Shown: positions 34,961 to 45,419 of the stretch, piece by piece
Layout of the letters: the number at the start of each line of letters is the position of its first letter
Position numbering within the stretch: position 1 is the first letter of the stretch
Assembly: GCA_051453625.1 (NCBI GenBank)
Contig: JBOZIK010000001.1
Coordinates: 77,051,278 to 77,115,277, forward strand
DNA length: 64,000 bases
Direction of reading: 5' to 3'
Origin: Welwitschia mirabilis
Taxonomy: Eukaryota; Gnetophyta; Gnetopsida; Welwitschiales
Position numbers and translations under genes: made by a program
Notes under the pieces: model-generated
The model's database searches: none
What the model was told of the DNA's origin: nothing
What the model saw: only the letters and a program-made list of their open reading frames with translations

Positions 34961-35509
34961 AATAACAAACAGCTTCCAAGTCCTTCACTTGGAATAAGGA
35001 ATGAACATATTATTATTAACATTTTGTCTCTTACTTTTACATGTTTTCTAAGACAAATCAAAACTTTTTCTCTTTGATCATTTTAGATTTTTTTTTAATT
35101 AAGCAAACTTTTTACCTACCAACTTTTCTCTCTTAATCTTTCAAAATTTTCTCTATTAATTTAACTTGATCATTTTAAAATTAATCGGAAACTTACCAAC
35201 TTAGTTCTATTTAAGGAAGTTGATAATTTCAACATCCATGGAAAACTTATCAAATTCATCCTATATAGCTGACTAACAACTTCAAAATTATTGAAATCAA
35301 TTTAAGATAATGATAATAAGATTTTAAAACTAAATTTCTAGTTTGGAAATTACATTTTCAAATTGTCTAATGTATTCCTTGATATCATTTCAGTTTTAAA
35401 AAAATCCTTTACAAATTTAGGGTTTTGAAAACCTTATGTTAAGATTTGCAAGATCTTTAATTCACATTAGAAATTTTAATTCATTGTATTTCATATCTTT
35501 TTTCCAATG
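34961..35509. other. no gene recognised
   Basis: Sequence after the LINE RT with no readable motif. It may be the decayed end of the same LINE. Confidence 0.4.
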
Positions 35510-35800
35510 AATTCATATAATGAAGAAATCCAAAAATCCAATTGCATTTAGCTATTTAGAAAATCAAGGATGAATATAGATGAGGTTTTGAAGAACCAAT
35601 GGGGAAAAAATGTTTTCAAAGAATCAATGATGGGAATAGACAAGCTTCATGAAGAATCAATCATTGAAATAAATGAAAAGCTTCATTAAGAATAAATGAT
35701 GAATAAATATGAAGAATTCTATGAAGAATCAATTAAAGATATGGATGAAACATTTTACAAAAATTCAATTATGAAAAAAAATGAAGAAATGGATGAAGAA
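35510..35800 (+). repeat. degenerate tandem repeat, unit about 40-48 bp
   Basis: Repeated words GAAGAATCAAT, GATGAATAA and AAGCTTCAT recur in order about six times (for example TTCATGAAGAATCAAT and TCTATGAAGAATCAAT). It lies next to the 3' end of C3 and may be part of its LTR. Confidence 0.5.
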
Positions 35801-36221
35801 TCTAAAGATATTATATATATCCATGTCATGTCTTGTTTTGGTGTGAGAAGAAAAAATAATAAAAATAAAAATTGAAAGCAACTATAAATATAGTTATAGT
35901 CACAAAAACCAAAATGCAGATGAAAAAAAAAAGGACATGGAGGAAAAGAAAAAAATAGTAGAAAGTAGAATGCATACAAAAAATAGAAATAGAATAGGAA
36001 ATAAAGAATTAAAAAGAGGAATGATGCTTGATAAAAATATTGATTTCTACTACATACAATGGGAGCTCTCAGTTTAGTCAATGACATATAAGATCAAATC
36101 AAAATGTTTTTAACCAAGAAAAATCAATTCTATTTGAAATTTAAGTAACTCTTGAAAATAGATGATGCACAAAATCTGATGAAAACTTGGGAGATGATAC
36201 AACAATTATGCATTACTTATT

Positions 36222-37433
36222 AATCTCCCCTTTCATTAAAAATCTCTATAACTCTAATGACTTTCCATAGTGTGGTAAAGTTCTTCTTAGATAATTACTT
36301 ATTAAATATGTATGTAACTTGCCCTTTTGTAGAGAGGTGATTAACCTTGATTTGTTTAGTTTGTACTAATTCTTTGACATGATGATAATGAATTTCAATA
36401 TGTCTATTCATTGCTATAAATACTAGATTTTCTATCAAGTACACTCAAGTTATCATAAAAAAATTAATTAATTCCTTCTCATTTAATTTGAAATCATTTT
36501 GAAATGTCTTGAGCCATTTTTTTTGATAACTTGCTTAACACACAATAAAAGATTCAACTTCTATAGAACAAAGAGTAACTATTACCTGCTTCTTTAAACT
36601 TCACATAATTGTATATTTATCAAATTTGAAGATGTAATCTAAGGTGCTTTTCCAACCATTTAGATGTCTTTTCCAATCCCTATTAGAATACCTAATTAAG
36701 TTACATCTATTAGATCTTTTATAAATAAGTCCAAATTTCTTTGTACCACAAAGATATCATAGGAGGTGTTTTGTAGGTTTCCAGTGATTCTCATGAGGTT
36801 TTTCTATAAATACTAATATAATACTTACTACAAAGGTAATGTCTAGCCTTGTAGGAGTTAAATACATAAGACTTCCAACTAGGCTTCTATAAACTATAGA
36901 GATTACTTTAGGACTATGATAATTTTTTCTTTTCTTTTTTCCCCCAACCAATAAAGGAACTAGAANNNNNNNNNNAATTTTGAATATCAAATTTGATAAG
37001 AATGTCATTAAAATACCTATCTTGATATACACTCATAAAATTAGCACCTTGTATAATTTCTAAGCCTAGAAAATGATTTAGTTTTTCCATTGCTGAGATC
37101 CTAAAGTCCTTCTCCATGCAATCTTGAAATTCATCTAGTATTTTAGAATAATTTCCTATGTAAATCACATCATCTACATACAAAGAAATGATGATTACTC
37201 TTTCACCTATTGTTTTTACATAGTGTGTAGGCTTGGATTTTCTTTGCATATAATCATTTGCAATAATATAGCAATTCATCCTTGAATATTATGCATAAGG
37301 AGATTATTTTAAATAATATAAGGATTTATTTAATTTATAAATATAATCTTATTTACCTTTAATAATATACCCTTTAGGTTTTTCAACATAGATCACTTCC
37401 TAAAGATTTCCGTTCAAGAAGGTTAAATTATTA
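36222..37433 (-). pseudogene. C3: Ty1/copia RT and RNase H relic
   Basis: Minus strand. From 37433 down, RT reads FLNGNL and VIYVEKPKGY, then in 36976-37279 IISLYVDDVIYIGN with the YVDD catalytic box intact, GLEIIQG and VYQDRYFNDIL. After a 10-N gap come YRSLVGSLMYLTPTRLDI and the RNase H end (RHIEIHYHHVKELV, then LSTKGQVTYIFNK) down to about 36228. The coding end runs into AATGAAAGGGGAGATT, a purine tract that would prime the 3' LTR leftward. The upstream RT, integrase and gag are missing: the element breaks at 37434 where a CACTA-like terminus begins. Confidence 0.8.
36966..36975. other. assembly gap (10 N)
   Basis: Short N run inside the C3 RT; the reading frame on both sides is copia RT. 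Confidence 0.95.
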
Positions 37434-37880
37434 CACTAAAGTAACCTTTTATGATGGTTAAAGACTATCATTGAAACATTTTAATAATAAGTTTTAGCTG
37501 TTTTCATAGTTTCTATCATTAATACTTAATGAGGGTTATTGAATGTTATAAAATTCATAATATGGCTGTCATAAAATTTGATAATAATAATGGCTTAAAA
37601 GTGTCATTACAAGTACATAATACCATCATTAATTTCAATATTTATGACAACTAAAAACCATTATAAAACATAATTTTTATGGTGGGTAAAAAATTTCATA
37701 AAAAAGAAATTCTATGAGGGCATAGAATCATCATAAAATAGGACTTTTATAATAGCTAAAAGCCATCATTAATTCATAATTTTATGATGAGTAAAATCCA
37801 TCATAAAACTAAAGTTTAATAATGGATAAAATTTAAAGTTATATAAGGGCTAAAAGCCATTATCTATCTATAATTATCAT
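37434..37880 (+). mobile_element. CACTA-like terminus with subterminal palindromic repeats
   Basis: At 37434 the sequence reads CACTAAAGTAACCTTTTA, directly abutting broken C3 RT. The next 440 bases hold many copies, in both orientations, of a word like TTATGATGG..AAA..CCATCATAA (for example TAGCTAAAAGCCATCATTAA near 37754 and TTTTATGATGAGTAAAATCC near 37783). CACTA (En/Spm) elements have such a 5-base end and short subterminal repeats of the type ACGACGG/CCGTCGT, which would become ATGATGG/CCATCAT after CpG loss. The opposite end and transposase were not found. Confidence 0.45.
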
Positions 37881-40633
37881 GAAAAAAAAGTAGGTTAATC
37901 AAAGGTTTAATAAGGATTTCTATTATAGGTCTTTAAAAAAGAATGAAGTCCCATAAAAGACTATATGAAACTTAGTAGATATGATCTTAATGGCACTCCT
38001 ACATCAAGGTTTACATTTTAATTCATCTAAGCCTAAGGAAAGTCCTTTTTCATATATCTAAAAATCACATAATAAGGTTGTCATTAAATAAATATTTATG
38101 ACCAACTAGTCCTTAAGAACAAGTGTATATTTTGTAATGAAAACATAAATTTAGTTGCATTAATTCACAACTATAAATCTATCGAATAAATTTAGGTAAA
38201 AAGATAATGCCCAAGTATTACAACTCTATATAAATAATTTGGACAATGATCTAATCTACAAAGGACAAAGAACAAGATCTGACTATAGGTCTAAGAAATG
38301 GCAAAAATCATGAGGCATGAAGTCTTAGCATAAACAACATTAAAGCTCAAATGAAAATCATAAGAGCATTGGTAAATATAAGGAAACTAGTATGTTTCTA
38401 CTTTAGGTACGTATTTCATTTATAAATGTCAATTTAAATAAGTCACCAAGTGAAGATTTCATCTTCTTAAAATGCTATCACTATTAGGATATATGGGAAT
38501 TTTGGGATTTCATTTTTCTTATTAAATAAATAAAAGTTTAACTTCAAATATGTCACCACACATAAACATATGCCAATGATAAAGTATTAAAATAAGATAG
38601 AAAAATAAATGTAGTTCTAAGAGAGTATTTAAAACTTTAACTTTATTTTAAATTGTGTTGGTATGACAAGAAAGAAATCAATACTCAAGATTATTCTTTG
38701 ATAATACTTTTACTACAATCTCTCTCATTTCTTTTAGAAATTCCTAATGCATTGAAATGGTGCAAATCAATCTTAGACATGGCTTGGTAACTAGACTTCA
38801 AGAAGGAATTCAGAAATGTTAAGATATCAATATATTATCTAAATAACTAAAAAAAAAATTATTTCATAATTCAAAGATGCTATCACTAGAGTTTTGCATT
38901 GCTTTATTTATTGAAAAATACAAGTTTGTATGTAAGATATAATTTTGATAGTAACCTTCTTATGCTCTATAAGATTGAAGATAGTGGTCGAAAAATAAGT
39001 TTCTATTGAAATCCATTTAATTAAATTCTTTTTAAATTTTCAACAAAGTGAAATTAGACAAATTAGTAAAATGAAGAGAAACTAAATAAAATAAATGTGA
39101 TTCCATATTATTTAACTAAAGAATTATGTTTAAATACTCTTAAGCATTTTCAAATAGTTGATAAAATTAAACATTCAAGAAAAGTAGGGAAGAAGAGGCA
39201 AGATAAAAAAAACATCTGACTTATCAACATCTATGACCTTAAAATGCTTAAATTAATAAACTAAAAAAATCGTTTGTGAAATTTCCAAATGTTAGATTTA
39301 AGAAGAGACAAGATTAATAAACAAACTTGATTATCTAGTAAAAAAACATTATTATAATAAATGTATAGAGTTTTTTAAACATAGATACACATTTTTAAAC
39401 TCTTGAAACTAAACCAGTCTATTTAGAATGGTTTATGAGATGTGCTTTGAAGAATATTATTTTCAAAATGATTATAATCGATGTATGAAAAAGACAAAAG
39501 GCATTACAATTTTTTATTTTTCAATTTCAAATAATTCTAGTATCTAAAGCAGAAATAAAGCTGCAAAACAAAGTAAAAACCCTAATAGCATAATCTTGCT
39601 CTTAAGAAACCTTCTCTAAAAGTGCTCTAGTGGAATAATAGTAGCAATAATAATAATATTATTGTGAGGTAGATTACATTCAAATAGGAAATGATAATAA
39701 GATTTAAGAAAGTAACTTCCTTAGTATTACTTTAATGTCCTAGCTATCTTGAAATAATTACATATTTAGATCACTATGTAAAGTAGAGAAATTATTATAA
39801 AAAATGGTTAAATTATTTAAATAAGAAACTTTACTTTCCTTAACCTTCATGAAATATAAAATAAAAGGAAATACTAACAATATTAAATGTTAGCAAATAA
39901 GGATTTTCATGACTTGAGGATTAGATCTTCACTATTAAATCTCTATGTTGAAAACTATCATTGTATCATTTTAATAAGGAAGACACACTATATGATATTT
40001 TTCTTTTAAGTTCTTCTTTGATGAACATTTGCCCTTCTTATATCTTACATTCCATGTTTAAAGGATTTTAGTGTCTCATCAATAAGAATTATAGATAGTA
40101 ACATAGCTAGAGCTAATAATCATCCATTAAGGCTCAAAGGTATAATTACAAATTCTTGTGCCATACATAAAACATAAAAAATTAGAAAGTAAAGACCAAA
40201 TGAAACAGACATGTTAAGTAGAATTCAAGGATGCAAAAATGATAGCCTTAAAAGAAGTCTTATGTCTTATGATAATGCATTTAGTGAATTAAACATCTCA
40301 ATTATGACTAGCACAAATAATGATGATGTTGTTACTTTAAATTTGTCAGTTGTGAAGTTATCACAAGGATTTGAATTAAATGAAAATACTTGTGCCCATG
40401 TCTAAGATGGCAAAATATTGAGCCCTACCTAAGAGGAACACTGATTTCATATCTACTTATGGTAAATTATAAATTATGTTCATTTTACATGAATAAATTA
40501 TCTCATATTGGTATCCTAGAAAAGTAGTCGCTAGGGATGATTTGTAATTGGATGGTTAATAGGTGATGATCTATCATAAAATGATTAGCACTAAGGCATG
40601 AAATAGTTCTTAATCTTTCTTACCATGATTATT
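37881..40633. other. no gene recognised
   Basis: Could include the body of the CACTA-like element. A TTTTAGTG at 40066-40073 is a poor candidate for the other end. The 64-codon frame at 40211-40405 carries no domain. No RT sequence that would continue C3 was found here. Confidence 0.4.
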
Positions 40634-42242
40634 TATTGGTAAATCTAGTTTTGATGATTTTACTTGTTAAATATTTTGTGCCATTATGTGGATAGGTTAA
40701 CCCAAAGAAAATCAGATTACAAATAGTATAAGCTAATCTTAGTTCTTTAAAGTAATATCTCACACAAAGCTCAGAATTGAAATTACCAAATTAGTTAACT
40801 GAAGATGTCTACAAAATGAAATATGTCTATGGTGAAGACATCTAGAATTTTGAGGACATCTATAGCTTAAAGATGTCTATAGCTTGAGGACATCTATGAT
40901 GTGCCAGCTTTCAAGTCATAGGTTAAAGACAACTATCTTATTGAAGACAACTATGCTAAAAGTTGGTTCTGAAACTAGTGAAAGATGTCTACATGTTTAA
41001 AGATGTCTATGCTAAGCTAGAATTGGTAATAGAGTTATTTATACTTTAATAATTATCTTACTTTCCAAGTAATCTATCAATATTTGCATTATGGATTCAT
41101 GATCATAAATAATCAAAGATTATGCAGTGTAATTTTCATTAAGTTCTAGGCACTTTGGATGAAGAATCCTACCAAGTAAAGATGTATAACTATTAGTAGA
41201 TATCTAAAATTTTGAAAAAAATATTGGAACAAAGCTTACATCAAATAAAAATGAAGATGCACATCTGATGCCTAGATGCTCTGATTCATTACAAAAAAGT
41301 TATGAACTTTAAATATCTCCAAATTAAGGTCAAACAACTAGCATCTCTTGAATAATATAACAGCAGAATGTCATGAAAAAATCATATGCTTTTAACAATC
41401 ATACTTCCAAGGAACGTAATGAATGAATTTAGCATAAAGGAAATAAATGCATGAGTGATTGAAACTACTTATGAAGGATTAGTGATTGGAACTACTTATA
41501 AAAGATTAAAGTTATCATTTTCAAGGAACTTTTAGTATCTAAATCTTTTATTCTTTTATCCTATATTACTAAATCATTCTTGATCACTTGTGATAATGAT
41601 GACAACAAGGAACTCAAGCTACATCTTTCAAGCTTGTTGATTTATTTATTTATTCGATCTTATACTATTGTACCCTCTCATTCTTGAATACTATTGTAAA
41701 GTTCATTAATGTTATCAAATTCATTATAAGGCAATCCTTATATGGATATGCATTAATATACCTGTGAACACTTGTATTATTTTATTTCCCTAAGGAAAAG
41801 AGTTTGCTACCTTATGAGGAGCATTGCACTCTGTCATTATGCCTGTGAGTACATTTTTATTTCCTTGAGGAGAAGAGCTTGATACAATATGAGAGGCATC
41901 TATGCTTATGAGTACATTTTTATTTCTTTAAATAGGAAGAGTTTTCTGCCTTACAAGGATTACCTAACATTATTGGTTTTCTTGAGGGAAAGAGAGTGTT
42001 GCCTTAGAAGAAGAATCTCATTTTGTTGAAAGATTGATGATGAATTAAAACTAGTATTTCTTATAAATTATGAATATCCATAGGTATGAGAGAAAGCTAC
42101 CCTTTATATGTGGACATATCTAAGTTACTAACCCATGTTATCTCAATAAGGTATTTATTATATTGTGTTTTTATTCCATTATTGGTGATTTTTCTTATTT
42201 GGTAGAACTCATTCAACCCTTTCCTCTGAGTTCAATGATCCT
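40634..42242 (+). repeat. C4 5' LTR
   Basis: Starts TATTGGTAAATCTAG (from TGTTGG) and ends just before the primer site. It is collinear with 48170-49702: TTAGTTAACT.AAGA, the AGATGTCT-rich block, TATGGATTCATGATCATA, CAAACAACTAGCATCTCT, and GGTAGAACTCATTCA near the end. The exact 3' boundary is uncertain by several bases. It holds about ten AGATGTCT/AGACATCT-like boxes between 40803 and 41015. Confidence 0.8.
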
Positions 42243-42246
42243 TAAG

Positions 42247-42258
42247 TGGTATTAGAGC
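42247..42258 (+). other. C4 primer binding site (initiator tRNA-Met)
   Basis: TGGTATTAGAGC, one C-to-T change from TGGTATCAGAGC, a few bases after the LTR. Confidence 0.9.
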
Positions 42259-42296
42259 TGGTACTCCTAAAAAAGAGTAACTTCCTTGAGTAAACT

Positions 42297-43930
42297 ATGA
42301 AAGGAATGTAATCTATTAGACCTACATGCTTCAATGGGACAAACTACACCTATTAGAATATGAGAATGCAAGTGTACTTATAGGCTTTTGAGGTTCAGGG
42401 ATGGTAAAGCATAGAAGAATCATATATAGATCCTACAAAGACCATAACAGATGCTACAAGTAATACAATCACACAGATCAAGCAAATACAAGATTAGAAA
42501 GATAAAAAGAAGGCTACCTTCATGTATGATTTTAAAGCTAAGAATGCACTTAATTCATCCTTAAGAATAGATAAGTTCTAGAATAATAGGTTGCAAGACA
42601 ACATGAGAGATTTCAAATGTTCTCATAGGAACATATAAGGGCACTTCTATTATGAAATAATTAAAGCTTCTAATATGGATGAATCAATTTGAGAATCTCA
42701 AAATAAATAATGGAAAAATAAGTTATGAGTACTTCATAAATATCTTTAACATTGTAAATGCAACATGTGACATTAGTGAAAGTGTTCAGAGGCCAACATA
42801 ATAAAGAAAGTTATTAGATCTCTAACCCATACATATAAAACTATAGCCATGAAAGAATCTAAAGATTTCAATTCCATAAATAGAGAAGAACCTCAAAGTG
42901 CATTAATAACCTATGAAATGAATCTCATACAAGATGGTATCTTAAAAGAAAAACCTATTACTCTTAACATAAGTGAAAGCATAAAATAGAGTTCAAAATA
43001 AAAGGACAAGAAAGAACAGAAAGAAGATGATGCTGATGATGAAGTAGATGAGGAACTTGCTCTCATCACAAGAAGAGTTAAGAGAGTTCTTTCTTACATG
43101 CACAACAAAAGGGAAAACTTCAAAAAATATTTTAGATATCAAACCAAAGGTAAGTTTAAAGGTAATTCTTCTAGTAATACTTATTTTTATTTTGAATCTA
43201 ATGTTTCCAAAGTAGAATATTGAGTATGTGAAGGATAAGGACATATAGCCTTTGAATGTCATAGTGCTAATAGAATGTGGGAAAAGGAATGAAAGAAAGA
43301 ACTAAATAAGAAGATTTCTTTGTTCATAAGATGGGATGATTTGAAGAAGTAATGAAAAAAGGAACATTCGATAATGAGAAAGCTCATCCTTCCTCCATGA
43401 CTATTTCACATTTTCAAGAGAAAAATGATGAGATAGAAGAAGAGTATAAATAAAAAAATGAATATGATACATGTATGGATCTTCAAAATAGGTACAACTT
43501 AATTTCTAAAGAATTTGTTAAATTACAAGAGGTATGTCTTAAGATGAAAAGATTACTTCATACTTATGAAGAAGCTTATGAATAAAAAAAGAATATTTGT
43601 AATAAATTATCTTCTAAAAACTCAAGTCTTAAAACTGAGATTAACACACTAACATGTGAATTGAAGAATGTAAAACATAAACTATTAGATTTTAAGAAAA
43701 TCAATAAAACTTTTAATCAAGAAAAGGAGATGTTGAATATTATTCTTAGATAGTGTAGAATATTAAATAACAAAAGTGGCTTTGGATGCAATAAAGCCTC
43801 AACTAGCACATCGACATATTTAATTAACAAATGGAATTATAAGCCAAGGTATGAACACTTAGCATTAACAAATAATATTATTTTTAATTCATATAAATGT
43901 TTAATGAAATTCAAAAATAGGTATCACAAT
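42297..43930 (+). pseudogene. C4 gag relic
   Basis: From ATG 42297: MKGM-stop-SIRPTCFNGTNYTY, then NMRMQVYL and AFEVQGW, the copia gag start with Trp codons turned into TAG. An acidic stretch (near 43020) leads to ALITRRVKRVLSYMHNK. A zinc-knuckle remnant, VCEG-stop-GHIAFECH, lies near 43230 with the first Cys lost. A long coiled-coil segment follows (EEYK, then LISKEFVKLQEVCLKMKRLL, then SSLKTEINTLTCELKNVK). The coiled coil between knuckle and protease is typical of SIRE-like elements. Stops and at least one frameshift. Confidence 0.8.
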
Positions 43931-44029
43931 AATATTACTAAAAGGCCTAGTAGAATGGTAGAATGTTTTGTATAAGATAAAGTAAGAAAAGTATAGATAC
44001 CAAAATCAAAACTAGTATTTTTAGCACAA

Positions 44030-44575
44030 AGTGCACTTAGAACAGTAAAGAAGCATGCTTGATACATTGACATTGGATGCTCAAGATGCATGACTAAAGA
44101 TAAATCTAGCTTCATCGCATTTATGGAATATGATAAAGGAATTGTAACCTTTACAGATAACATAAAAGCACCAATTGAAGGTATTGATACTATCAAAAGA
44201 GATAACCTACTAGAGGTAAAGGATGTATTTTTGGTAGAAGATTTGCAACATAATTTTTTATGTATAAGTCAACTTTGTGATGCAAATTTTTATGTTATCT
44301 TTATAAAGAATGATTGTATCTTTAAAGAATGGAATTCTACTAAAGCTTTGCTAATATAAGGAACTCAAACATTTATATTGCTACTTTACAAGATATATGT
44401 AACAATAAAATCAAGTTTTTATTAAGAGAAACAGATAGCTATGCGATAGGAAGCTTAGACATAAAAATAAGAACCACTCAAAATCTTATCTACAAGAGAT
44501 ATGGTAAGATGATTTTCTAAGTTAAAAGGCATTAGTAATGAAATATATAAAGCATGCTCAAAGGGAAGAAGATAA
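44030..44575 (+). pseudogene. C4 protease and GAG-pre-integrase relic
   Basis: LRTVKKHA-stop-YIDIGCSRCMTKDKS starts at about 44038. It is a copia protease in which the catalytic DSG reads DIG and the following His is Cys. The open piece 44090-44359 continues with GIDTIKRDNLLEVKDVF and HNFLCISQLCD. From about 44460 a GAG-pre-integrase remnant reads LSTRDMVR-stop-FSKLKG and ends KACSKGR near 44571. Integrase core is absent. Confidence 0.8.
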
Positions 44576-44589
44576 TGAAAGTTTTGAAA

Positions 44590-44745
44590 AGAGAAGAATT
44601 CAATATAGCATAGAAAGTAGAACAAAGACATATGATCCAACATACTGATGATCTACTTGGCAACATATTCACAAAATCTATAATTACTAAAAGGATTACA
44701 AAGTTTTTCAATTACTTGGAAATTGGGCTTTATCCAATCAGGTAA
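44590..44745 (+). pseudogene. C4 end of RNase H / pol
   Basis: HTDDLLGNIFTKSI and FFNYLEIGLYP match the terminal copia pol motif (QLADIFTKPL...F..LR..LG). It follows the GAG-pre-integrase remnant after only about 20 bases, so roughly 2.5-3 kb of pol has been lost by internal deletion. Confidence 0.75.
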
Positions 44746-45419
44746 GTTAATAGGTAATATCATTTAAATTCTCAACTCCACATTGTAATTATATTATAAG
44801 TTGAGATTATAGTTAGATGCAGTAAAAGTTAAATTATATGCTTATTGTTTTAATTTTTTGAAGAGGTGTCATTATGATTGTATTAGTCATAGATTTTTTT
44901 AAAATATCTAGAATTTTCATTATAGATGTCTTTAGATTTACAGACATCTTTGGAGTAGACATCTTAAGTTTTACAGACATCTTCAAAGGTTAGATATGCT
45001 TTTTAAAATTTTTAAAATAGATGTCTTATATTTTATAGACATCTTAACAATAGTAAAATGTATTGAAATGTTTTTTGTAGACATCTATATTTTATGTTTT
45101 AAACATATTTTAGTAGGTTGACGTCTTGATTATACTATTGTAAAAATCAAAAGACACTAAAAACCTAGGGTTCTACCCCTTTTTATTTGGAAAAGGAGTC
45201 ATCAAATCTTATTTTCAAGTCTTAAGTCAATACATATCCCTCTCAAAGCATTTTTTAGAGGTAATTTTCTTAGATTTCTTTGGAAAAATGTCTTAGATTT
45301 ATCAAACGTCTTCATAGCAAGTGAGAATAGGGTTATTCTTCATATAAGTTTACATTTTCCATTATTTCTTCATATTTTATTTGATTTTTAATTTAAATTT
45401 TCTATATATCTTGTAAAAT

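Noticed and set aside
35755-36087. 110-codon minus frame rich in Phe and Leu
   Set aside because: Antisense of a purine-rich tract next to the C3 end; composition artefact.
40052-40073. CCATGTTTAAAGGATTTTAGTG as the opposite end of the CACTA-like element
   Set aside because: It resembles the inverted end, but there are no subterminal repeats beside it, no matching 3-base target duplication, and no C3 RT sequence beyond it.
42993-43262. 89-codon minus frame and 43924-44196 minus frame
   Set aside because: Antisense shadows of the C4 gag and protease.
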